Shown piece after piece: positions 55,437 through 64,000 of a stretch of DNA of 64,000 nt. A program made the translations under genes and the position numbers. How positions within the stretch are numbered: the stretch's first letter is position 1; the number at the start of each line of letters is the position of its first letter. Origin of the DNA: Theocolax elegans (Eukaryota; Arthropoda; Insecta; Hymenoptera; Cerocephalidae); assembly GCA_026168455.1 (NCBI GenBank), contig CM047431.1, positions 3,811,603 to 3,875,602 on the forward strand. The letters are read 5' to 3'. The notes beneath the pieces were generated by a model. It had not been told where the DNA came from and did not search any database. It saw only the letters and a list, made by a program, of their open reading frames with translations.

Positions 55437-55832
55437 ATGGAAGAAATAATAAACGAAGCCATCTCGCAGAAAGCTGCAAGTCTTAAATTTTTAACTACAG
55501 GAAGAAAGCCGCCAATCATCAAACTATTTAGCCCCAACTTAACTAACGAACAAGCAAATTTTTACACCGATACGGGAGCTGACGTATCCATAATTAAAAT
55601 CAATGTGTTAAAAAAGAACACTTGCATTAATAGGGAAACTACCTTGAAAATTAGAGGAGTGACGGACGGAAAAAGTCGTACACTCGGAATAGCAGTGATA
55701 ATGCTACAAGGATTAAAATGCGAATTACACGTAGTCCCAGAAAATTTCCCAATAGACACTGACGGTCTTATTGGTTGGGACGTAATTGCAAAATATAATG
55801 GGCAAATAAATGCCACTGAAAAATATTTATAA
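55437..55832 (+). CDS. Retroviral-type aspartic protease
   Basis: 132 codons, with the catalytic motif ANFYTDTGADVSIIK (about residues 39-53) and the later landmark DGLIGWDVIAKYNGQI near the C-terminus. Length and spacing fit a single-domain retropepsin that works as a dimer and cuts Gag-Pol. It starts 11 bases after the nucleocapsid stop. It appears intact. Confidence 0.88.
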   Translation: MEEIINEAISQKAASLKFLTTGRKPPIIKLFSPNLTNEQANFYTDTGADVSIIKINVLKKNTCINRETTLKIRGVTDGKSRTLGIAVIMLQGLKCELHVVPENFPIDTDGLIGWDVIAKYNGQINATEKYL

Positions 55833-56806
55833 TTGAACAATATAGTAATTCCCTTCAATAAAAATGAGTGTTTTGAGATTCCAGCCAGAGCACGACGCGT
55901 TATTTACGCAAAAATAAAAAATCCTAACGTTATGACAGGCTGAGTCCCGCTCCAAAATTTAGGTCGATACCCGATCGAAACAAAATAATTTTAAATGGTC
56001 AAATTGTCTATTATAAAAATGAATTCTTAGCTGTGAAGAATGAAGAAAACAGTTTTTACTTATGCCGAGCACTAGAAAATCTTTATATTAATCATAAAAA
56101 TATAAAAATAGAATGGCTGTCGCTAAACAAAAATAATCTATACTATCTGGATTACAGCAATAATATTCCATTTGAAAGCATATTAACTAACGTGCAATTA
56201 ATTAAAATAAATAAATTCTATCAGTTAGTATCCGAAGAAAAATGGCGCATAGAAAATATTGTAAGCTTGTCGAATCAGCATTGTATTAATGAACATGGTA
56301 ACGTAACATTACCACCCACTAATGGGGATATATCGATAAAATCTAGCGAAAATGAAAAAATTATAACACAAGCTACAACAGATACCAAGTTGGCATATAT
56401 TTGTAAGGAAGGTAATTTTTCAAAGAAAATAGGAGCAACAAGTACTCCTCTAAACAATAACGATTATGCGCCAAAAGAGCAAAAAAAGAACTATCTCCGC
56501 ACGCAATCTGTGAATCGACCAAAAATTATTTTTGATAGAACTGAGAGAGGTACTCAAACAGATTTCGAAATCGTCGAAGTAAATGCATCTCTATCTACAG
56601 AAAATTCGAGAAAGGAAGTGTCGAGCGCAAAAAATGATATCCTTCAGAAATCGGCGGAAAATAAATCAACGTCGTCAATTTTAGATAGCTTTGCAAAGAG
56701 CGATCATACCAGCTTAGCAGTTAACACAAAAAAGAATAATACTGCAAATAAAAAAGGTCTGCAAATAGATGTGTGGAAAATGTCCACAGGAAATAACGCG
56801 TCATAG
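55833..56806 (+). pseudogene. Linker region of pol: pre-RT part and unknown domain
   Basis: After the protease, FNKNECFEIPARARRVIYAK and IKNPNVMTG resemble the linker that precedes RT in gypsy Pol, with a stop near 55940. From 56033 a frame of 257 codons follows. Its first half (ENSFYLCRALENLYINHKN, IEWLSLNKNNLYYLDYSN, FESILTNVQLIKINKFYQL) looks like a small compact domain. The second half is polar and Ser/Thr/Asn-rich. No RT fingers, no Y-x-D-D and no RNase H are present. It ends at TAG 56804-56806. Confidence 0.6.
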
Positions 56807-56817
56807 AGATCAGCAAA

Positions 56818-58308
56818 ATGAATTCACTCTACGATTCGCACGACGAACACCTCAATCAACGAGTAAACGAGACCCTTGCAACACCAATCCTTGCATCAAA
56901 TTACGAAAATTCATGTCAGCCAATGGTCTCAGACGTCAGCGAGAAATCAGATCTTTCTGGAAAAAAACGAGCGAGTGACGTTTTTTACAAACCAAATGAC
57001 AACATATCTATTACAGACTTATCAGATTTTGCACAATCAAAGCATGGTGACACAGGAAACAAGTCTCAAGAGTCGTCATCAATTTATAATAGTAAGCGAG
57101 CGTATGACTCACCAGTTAACAATAATCTTATTTATGAAAATTGCGAGAATATAGATTCGCAAAACATTAATCAGCGAGACACTCAGGTTAACATAGAAGA
57201 AAACATAAATGAAATAAATGAAGTAGACTATCAAGGAAGATACAGAGTCTACGAACCAGGTACAAGCTGTGCTGAACCTACAGTGAAATTGATACATTCA
57301 CATAACATACCCAGCGAACCACCAAGGAATTGTTTATTTCATTGTTTCACCAAATTGTGCGAATTAGATATTTCAGTTACAGAATTAAGGCATGTTTTGC
57401 TGCACTCACCAATGTTAGAGAAATGTGGAGAACCGTCCGAGGCAAAGAGAATATTAGAGTTGCAAACCGATTATGGCGACGTAGATTGTGTATACATATT
57501 TGCTCACACGTTTCATAAAAACATTTGCATACATTACGAATTGGAAAATAAAACATTTCAATTTTGCCTCTTCATCGCGAATAATTCAGGAGACTTTATT
57601 CATCTACATTTAAGGAATAGGCATTTTACCCCTTATATCAAAGAAAGAAATTCCAAACCCGATAAAGCGAAGGAGAACACCGACGGAGATGAGTCAACAA
57701 CTTCAAGCTGCGAGACTCCCTTCCATCGAGCAGCTGACTGTGACAGCCTTGACTCCGAATCCAATCTCCGCGACAGCGATAACGAAAGTATGCTAAACTC
57801 GAGCGGCGAACCGAACACACGGCTATCACCTTTGAATAGATCCTTGGCTCCGCATGTAATAGCAAATGCGAGACCACCAAGAGAAAAGCCACCATGGTCA
57901 ATGTTAGAAAACACGGAAGTTCAACCATTTACTAACGTACAAATAACGAAAACCCATCCTTTTCGTTATCAAGAAAATCTCGCATTCCTGGTGACAACGG
58001 ATTTTTTCAACACGGAGATAATCGATGCATTAGTTGAAAGGCAATTTATTAGCCTCGACAATTTATCCAACTCAACATTTAACATAGGAGAAATTAACAT
58101 TTTTAACAACAAAGATACACTAATTTTGAGTCTTTTTATAAAAAAACATCTTAATGATAAGCCCTTTAAGGCGGACATAAAAAGATGTATCAAAGTTTTC
58201 AAAGAAATAATAATTTCACACAAAATTGAAAGCATAGGAATTATCAGAGATCTGGCTATGCTCTCACTTTCCCCAAATGGTCATATTTCATCGAACAGTG
58301 CAACATAG
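56818..58308 (+). CDS. ORF with OTU-like and macro-like domains
   Basis: 496 codons, open throughout. Residues 1-160 are polar and likely disordered. Residues about 165-275 resemble an OTU cysteine protease: PPRNCLFHCFTKLCELD with candidate nucleophile C172, ISVTELRHVLLHS, and FIHLHLRNRHFTPY with candidate His269. The usual Asp three residues before the Cys is Pro here. A Ser/Asp-rich linker follows. Residues about 375-496 resemble a macro-like domain (LVTTDFFNTEIIDALVERQF, LILSLFIKKHLNDKPFKADI, IESIGIIRDLAMLSL). The true C-terminus probably continues in another frame (WSYFIEQCNIVF) into integrase. Confidence 0.6.
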   Translation: MNSLYDSHDEHLNQRVNETLATPILASNYENSCQPMVSDVSEKSDLSGKKRASDVFYKPNDNISITDLSDFAQSKHGDTGNKSQESSSIYNSKRAYDSPVNNNLIYENCENIDSQNINQRDTQVNIEENINEINEVDYQGRYRVYEPGTSCAEPTVKLIHSHNIPSEPPRNCLFHCFTKLCELDISVTELRHVLLHSPMLEKCGEPSEAKRILELQTDYGDVDCVYIFAHTFHKNICIHYELENKTFQFCLFIANNSGDFIHLHLRNRHFTPYIKERNSKPDKAKENTDGDESTTSSCETPFHRAADCDSLDSESNLRDSDNESMLNSSGEPNTRLSPLNRSLAPHVIANARPPREKPPWSMLENTEVQPFTNVQITKTHPFRYQENLAFLVTTDFFNTEIIDALVERQFISLDNLSNSTFNIGEINIFNNKDTLILSLFIKKHLNDKPFKADIKRCIKVFKEIIISHKIESIGIIRDLAMLSLSPNGHISSNSAT

Positions 58309-59396
58309 TATTTCAAGGAATTTCAGTAACAATAGTATTTTTTCTCAATAATTTACCGGTACCGCCAGTGGAGGAGCGATGCAAATTAATTCAAGAGTAT
58401 CATCAATCAGCTATAGGCGGACATAGAGGCATAAATAAGACACATAAGAAAATCGCAAATGATTTCTATTGGCGTAACATGCGACCAGATGTAAGACAAT
58501 TCGTCCTCGGCTGTAAAGGATGTCAAGAAAAAAAACTAGTCCGAAGTAAAACAAAATTACCACTGTTGATAAGTGATACACCCAGCCATGCTTTTGACAA
58601 AATTTCACTAGATTTTTACGGGCCCTTAAAAACAACTCCTGCCAATAATCGCTATATACTTACTGCTCAATGTTGGCTAACAAAATATGTAATACTTACA
58701 CCTGTTAAATTCGCCAATGCCCTTGAAGTTGCAAAAACATTAGTTGACAGGCTAATAGCATATTTCGGACCGCCACGCGTGATAGTCACAGATCAGGGAA
58801 CGCACTTTCAAAATAAACTATTTAAAGAGTTTTCAAACATATTCAAGATCGAAAAATACGCTTCAACATCGTACCACCCACAATCTTAGGGAGGAATTGA
58901 AAGAATGCACCATACCTTAACCGAATACCTGAAGCAGTATGTAAATAATACAAATGAATGGGACAATTGGATTTCCTTATGTCAGCACGCGTATAACTGC
59001 ACAGTTCATGAAGCCACGAATTTCATGCCGCACGAACTTGTATTCGGAGAAAAAGCTCGTACCCCATCGAGTTTTCCTCCTAGAGACCTACTAACTTATG
59101 ATGATTATCTAGCCGATCTCACATCGACATTATCACAAAATCAAACACTCGCTTCAATGAACTTAACTCAAGCGAAATATAGGTCAAAATTTTATTACGA
59201 CAGGAAGTTAAACGTTAAACATTTTCGCGAAGGTGAATTTGTTTACCTGCTCAAAGAACCGCAAATCGGTAAATTTTCTAGCACTTTTCACAAACATAAA
59301 GAATATTCCTATAATTTTGTTCAATATTCAAATATGATTTACATAAAAACAAATTATTCATATTTGCATATGTATAAGTTATTGACTAAATAGAGA
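58280..59396 (+). pseudogene. Integrase of the OTU/macro LTR element
   Basis: In frame from about 58285 (WSYFIEQCNIVFQGISVT...LPVPPVEERCKLIQE). The zinc-binding region reads YHQSAIGGHRGINKTHKKIA, FYWRNM and CKGCQEKK. The core has D in ISLDFYGPLKTT, D in IVTDQGTHFQNKLF and E in GGIERMHHTLTEYL. An in-frame TAG at about 58888 replaces the residue before GGIERM. The C-terminal part has YNCTVHEATNFMPHELVFG and FREGEFVYLLKEPQIGKFS, then loses likeness. It stops at TAG 59391-59393. Confidence 0.88.
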
Positions 59397-60030
59397 CTGA
59401 CATAGAACGCTTTAGATGGATCAATTAAAAATATAAAAAATAATCTTTTTTTGCTTTTCTTTCGATTTTCTATAAATATTTTCTTCCAAAAATATGGTTA
59501 GTTCCAGATTAAACTACTTTAAAAGTAAACATATTTTAATAAAAATTACATTTTAGATTATAATGTTTTCTGAAAAACTAATCCATGAAAGATTTTGTAA
59601 TGTTTACAGCATAATGCTATTAATATTTACTATTTTCACGATAACGTGTCGACATAAAAACCCAAATTTTTCACATTTTAATTTTTCAAATCAAAACTAA
59701 TGGATATAATTAATTGAAATTTTTATATTTTATGACTTTTATAAGGTTCCTTCATCATAAATATTGTTAGCTCATTTAACTGATTAATTTCCAAAAATTT
59801 AAATAATTAAAAAAAATCTTTTTTTTTTAAATAACAAAAACACTAATAAATATAAATAGTCAACCCATAAATTAATTATACAATAACGAAAATTGTCTTT
59901 AAAAAAAAACTATTTGGGGGATAAATATTTAAAAAAATAATAATAATAATATTTATAACATGTTTTTAGCGAGTCGCAAAATTAAAGTATACTTACAAGT
60001 GCACTAAGATAGTGCATACTTCATAAATGA
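59397..60030. other. AT-rich DNA without recognisable gene
   Basis: Very AT-rich. No polypurine tract, LTR start or gene is seen where the 3' end of the LTR element would be. Confidence 0.5.
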
Positions 60031-60216
60031 TAAACATTTAAAATTTCACCGGGATCGGCTGCGTTGTTGACCGCGTCGAAGTCCTTTGTACGTAGTGGAC
60101 TGCGTCACCTGAGGGGCTGTCTACTTGCGTATGCGAACACATTCGCGCACCACTCCACGTCAGTGCCCGGCCAATGTCCCAGACGGTAAGGATCCCGTGC
60201 ACATGGTGAAACTTAC

Positions 60217-60262
60217 TCGAAGCACATTGTTTACGTGCTGACCCGCGCTCAGCTGCCGCCAT
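60217..60262 (-). CDS. Possible first coding exon on the minus strand
   Basis: The minus strand reads aagATGgcggcagctgag (a match to the YY1-type AAGATGGCGGC element, 60255-60265), giving MAAAERGSARKQCASS. A strong splice donor gtaagt at 60211-60216 (minus) follows. The surroundings are richer in CG than the flanks. Such ATG-containing YY1 sites mark promoters of housekeeping genes in animals. No downstream exon could be found, so this is a suggestion only; it could be part of a repeat. Confidence 0.2.
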
Positions 60263-60589
60263 CTTAAATCTAACTAGATACAAGCGCGCGCACACTGAAT
60301 ACACGCGGTCCGCGCTCGTATCGGCACGAAGATTGCGTATATCGAGTAAAGGGAATTCGGAACGCGAGTAGTGGGGGAACACGTGAGTACTGTAATATAA
60401 TACACGCGTTATTGTATATAGGGAGCTTAATTCATATTCGAATTTTCTATGGTATAAAAGAAATACATATAAAAATAAAATGGCCAATAAACATATGTGT
60501 ACGATGCCACTACTCAAATGTTACTTCCAAAAACGAGAATTTTAATTGTTTATAATTCCGATACAGCGGAAAACAGCGACCAAAATACT

Positions 60590-63500
60590 ACGAGGCACGC
60601 TCCCACGTTTGCTTATTCGCGGGAGCATGCCGCGCGGTGTCGAATATATTTTCTACGGTAAAATAAAAATGCATTTAGTATATAAAATGGGCAAATAAAC
60701 ATACGTATATGATGGCATTAATCACATGTTACATCCAAGCCAAGAAAAAAATTTTTTATTGTTTATAATTCCGATTCAGGTAAAATCAACGATCAGGACA
60801 CTACGAGGCACGCTCCCGCGTTTGCTCATTCGCGGGAGCGTGCCGCGCAGTGTCGATTATATTTTCTACGGTAAAAAATGAATATTTTCAGCCACTAAAA
60901 TGAGCGAGAGGAGATATATTCTTGTCTTAACTATTCAAAATTTACTTTCTAGCATTTTTAACAATTTTCAGACCGTTTACAATTGCCGATTTAGTCGAAA
61001 TTCCCAACCAGAACACTACGAGGCACGCTCCCGCGTTTGCTCATTCGCGGGAGCGTGCCGCGCAGTGTCGATTATATTTTCTACGGTAAAAAATTAATAT
61101 ATTAAGCCACTAAAATGAGCGAGAGAAGATATATTCTTGTCTTAACTATTCAAAATTTACTTTCTAGCATTTTTAACAATTTTTAGACCGTTTGCAATTG
61201 CCGATTTAGTCGAAATTCCCAACCAGAACACTACGAGGCACGCTCCCGCGTTTGCTAATTCGCGGGAGCGTACCGCGCGGTGTCGAATATATTTTCTACG
61301 GTAAAAAATAAATTTTTTGAGTCACTAAAATGGGCGAGAGGAGGTATATTCTTGTCTTACCTATTCAAAATTTACTTCCTAGCGGTTTAAACAATTTTTA
61401 GACCTTTGCAATTGTCGATTCAGTCCAAATTCCCTACCAGGACACTACGAGGCACGCTCCCGCGTTTGCTCATTGGCGGGAGCGTGCCGCGCAGTGTCGA
61501 TTATATTTTCTACGGTAAAAAATAAATATTTTAAGCCACTAAAATGAGCGAGAGAAGATATATTCTTGTCTTAACTATTCAAAATTTACTTTCTAGCATT
61601 TTTAACAATTTTAGACCGTTTGCAATTGCCGATTTAGTCGAAATTCCCAACCAGAACACTACGAGGCACGCTTCCCGCGTTTGCTAATTCGCGGGAGCGT
61701 AGCTCGCGGTGTCGAATATATTTTCTACGGTAAAAAATAAATTTTTGAGTCACTAAAATGGGCGAGAGAGGTATATTCTTGTCTTACCTATTCAAAATTT
61801 ACTTCCTAGCAGGTTTAACAATTTTTAGACCGTTTGCAATTGTCGATTCAGTCCAAATTCCCTACCAGGACACTACGAGGCACGCTCCCGCGTTTGCTCA
61901 TTGGCGGGAGCGTGCCGCGCGTGTCGATATATTTTCTACGGTAAAAAATAAATATTTTGAGCCACTAAAATGAGCGAGACGAGATATATTCTTGTCTTAA
62001 CTATTCAAAATTTACTTTCTAGCATTTTAAACAATTTTAGACCGTTTGCAATTGCCGATTTAGTCGAAATTCCCAACCAGAACACTACGAGGCACGCTCC
62101 CGCGTTTGCTAATTCGCGGGAGCGTACCGCGCGGTGTCGATATATTTTCTACGGTCAAAAATAAATTTTTGAGTCACTAAAATGGGCGAGAGGAGGTATA
62201 TTCTTGTCTTACCTATTCAAAATTTACTTCCTAGCGGTTTAAACAATTTTAGACCTTTGCAATTGTCGATTCAGTCCAAATTCCGTACCAGGACACTACG
62301 AGGCACGCTCCCGCGTTTGCTCATTGGCGGGAGCGTGCCGCGCAGTGCCGCTTATATTTTCTACGGTAAAAAATAAATATTTTAAGCCACTAAAATGAGC
62401 GAGACGAGATATATTCTTGTCTTAACTATTCAAAATTTACTTCCTAGCGGTTTAAACAATTTTTAGACCTTTGCAATTGTCGATTCAGTCCAAATTCCCT
62501 ACCAGGACACTACGAGGCACGCTCCCGCGTTGCTCATTGGCGGGAGCGTGCCGCGCAGTGTCGATTATATTTTCTACGGTAAAAAATAAATATTTTAAGC
62601 CACTAAAATGAGCGAGAGAAGATATATTCTTGTCTTAACTATTCAAAATTTACTTTCTAGCATTTTTAACAATTTTTAGACCGTTTGCAATTGCCGATTT
62701 AGGTCGAATTCCCAACCAGAACACTACGAGGCACGCTCCCGCGTTTGCTATTCGCGGGAGCGTACCGCGCGGTGTCGAATATATTTCTACGGTAAAAAAA
62801 TAAATTTTTGAGTCACTAAAATGGGCGAGAGGAGGTATATTCTGTCTTACCTATTCAAAATTTACTTCCTAGCGGTTTATATACAATTTTTAGACCTTTG
62901 CAATTGTCGATTCAGTCCAAATTCCCTACCAGGACACTACGAGGGCACGCTCCCGCGTTTGCTCATTGGCGGGAGCGTGCCGCGCAGTGTCGATTATATT
63001 TTCTACGGTAAAAAATAAATATTTTGAGCCACTAAAATGAGCGAGAGGAGATATTCTTGTCTTAACTATTCAAAATTTACTTTCTAGCATTTTTAACAAT
63101 TTTTAGACCGTTTGCAATTGTCGATTCAGTCCAAATTCCCTACCAGGACACTACGAGGCACGCTCCCGCGTTTGCTCATTCGCGGGAGCGTGCCGCGCAG
63201 TGTCGATTATATTTTCTACGGTAAAAAATAAATATTTAAGCCACTAAAATGAGCGAGAGGAGATATTCTTGTCTTAACTATTCAAAATTTACTTTCTAGC
63301 ATTTTTAACAATTTTTAGACCGTTTGCAATTGTCGATTCAGTCCAAATTCCCTACCAGGACACTACGAGGCACGCTCCCACGTTTGCTTATTCGCGGGAG
63401 CATGCCGCGCGGTGTCGAATATTTTCTACGGTAAAAAATATATTTTGAGCCACTAAAATGGCGAGAGGAGTATATTCTTGTCTTAACTATTCAAAATTTA

Positions 63501-64000
63501 CTTCTAGCATTTTTAACAATTTTTAGACCTTTGCAATTGTCGATTCAGTCCAAATTCCCTACCAGGACACTACGAGGCACGCTCCCGCGTTTGCTCATTG
63601 GCGGGAGCGTGCCGCGCAGTGTCGATTATATTTTCTACGGTAAAAAATAATATTTTAAGCCACTAAAATGAGCGAGACGAGATATATTCTTGTCTTAACT
63701 ATTCAAAATTTACTTTCTAGCATTTTTAACAATTTTAGACCTTTTGCATTTGCCGATTTAGTCGAAATTCCCAACTAGAACACTACGAGGCACGCTCCCG
63801 CGTTTGCTCATTCGCGGGAGCGTGCCGCGCAGTGACGATTATATTTTCTACGGTAAAAAAATATTTTAAGCCACTAAAATGAGCGAGAGGAGATATTCTT
63901 GTCTTAACTATTCAAAATTTACTTTCTATCATTTTTAACAATTTTTAGACCGTTTGCAATTGTCGATTCAGTCCAAATTCCCTACCAGGACACTACGAGG
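60590..64000 (+). repeat. Satellite array, about 214-bp units, about 17 copies
   Basis: The motif ctacgaggcacgctcc recurs at 60598, 60801, 61016, 61231, 61445, 61659, 61873, 62085, 62296, 62510, 62724, 62937, 63151, 63363, 63570, 63783 and 63993: steps of 203 to 215. Each unit holds 'gagcgagaggagatatattc', 'ctattcaaaatttactt', a GC-rich hairpin and 'attttctacggtaaaaaat'. The first two units are more divergent, as at array edges. Two subtypes exist ('gatttagtcgaaattccc' and 'gattcagtccaaattccc'). The array continues past the window. Confidence 0.97.
63161..63198. other. Hairpin within each satellite unit (one example)
   Basis: GGCACGCTCCCGCG and CGCGGGAGCGTGCC form a perfect 14-bp stem around a loop of about 10 bases (tttgctcatt). 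It is present in nearly every unit; several carry paired or single changes (for example loop 'tttgctaatt', stem edge 'gcgtacc'). Confidence 0.9.

Larger units (their letters stand above)
53055..59396 (+). mobile_element. LTR retroelement with OTU/macro ORF and no RT
   Basis: Order: LTR, tRNA-Leu-type PBS, gag, zinc knuckle, protease, pre-RT linker, unknown domain, OTU-like, macro-like, integrase. RT and RNase H are not found on either strand in between, and no 3' LTR is seen before 60530. Either RT was deleted and replaced, or the element depends on another for reverse transcription. Confidence 0.75.

Noticed and set aside
53055..59396. Ginger-type DNA transposon instead of LTR element
   Set aside because: Integrase plus OTU would fit, but a TG...CA LTR, a tRNA-Leu-type primer-binding site, gag with zinc knuckle and a retropepsin point to an LTR retroelement.
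60900..63018. Open frames of about 60-70 codons in each satellite unit (such as MSERRYILVLTIQN...)
   Set aside because: They recur only because the unit recurs, the unit length is not a steady multiple of three, and neighbouring units have them broken by indels.
60590..64000. Regular repeats as a CRISPR array
   Set aside because: The units are about 214 bases and alike over their whole length, with no short repeat/unique spacer pattern, in a eukaryotic setting.

Overview
This 64 kb window looks like arthropod, most likely insect, nuclear DNA. It is AT-rich, full of (AC)n and (AT)n microsatellites, and built almost wholly of nested, decayed transposable elements: Ty3/gypsy LTR elements, solo LTRs, a piggyBac, a Tc1/mariner relative, an R1-like LINE, a Penelope endonuclease remnant, tRNA-headed SINEs, foldback elements and MITEs. 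It ends in a satellite array. The mix would suit a wasp or ant, but that guess is weak. No confident host gene is present. The only hints are an open tail at 2-154 and a possible minus-strand first exon near 60217-60262.

Layout. 1-979: possible gene tail and plain AT-rich DNA. 979-1956: long foldback element. 2040-6690: one minus-strand copy of an unidentified dispersed repeat ('family R'), split by a piggyBac element (2456-5324) and a solo LTR (5540-6220). 6693-9139: minus-strand gypsy remnant (integrase plus a third ORF). 9140-10612: plus-strand pol remnant of another gypsy, split by a foldback element and a TTAA-flanked MITE. 10613-11137: broken LTR. 11316-11527: SINE. 11755-14035: second R copy with a solo LTR. 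14036-15700: LTR-like and anonymous DNA. 15700-23600: old minus-strand gypsy debris around a younger minus-strand gypsy (about 18257-22938). 23690-24010: Penelope EN. 24021-25701: solo LTR holding a 606-bp foldback insert. 27518-29963: mariner-type element carrying a SINE.

30745-42180: small foldback MITE, a 1.4-kb LTR, then a 1.5-kb segment (31950-33483) repeated directly at 39391-40873. Between the two copies lies a gypsy element with gag, PR, RT, RNase H, INT and a coiled-coil third ORF. 42268-46500: microsatellites, an S repeat, R copies and a 5'-truncated R1-like LINE. 46519-52623: second gypsy element with LTR, PBS, gag, pol, PPT and 3' LTR, and a large gag-to-RT deletion. 53055-59396: a third kind of LTR element with a tRNA-Leu-type PBS, gag, protease and integrase, but with OTU-like and macro-like domains where RT/RNase H would be expected. 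60590-64000: about 17 units of a 214-bp satellite with a strong hairpin.

All recognised coding regions belong to mobile elements, and nearly all carry stops, frameshifts or deletions. The nesting gives a relative history: family R is oldest, and piggyBac, LTR and LINE insertions came later. The most noteworthy items are the OTU/macro LTR element, the third ORF shared by two gypsy copies, the duplicated 1.5-kb segment (real duplication or haplotype artefact), two SINEs with different heads and one tail, and the hairpin satellite.
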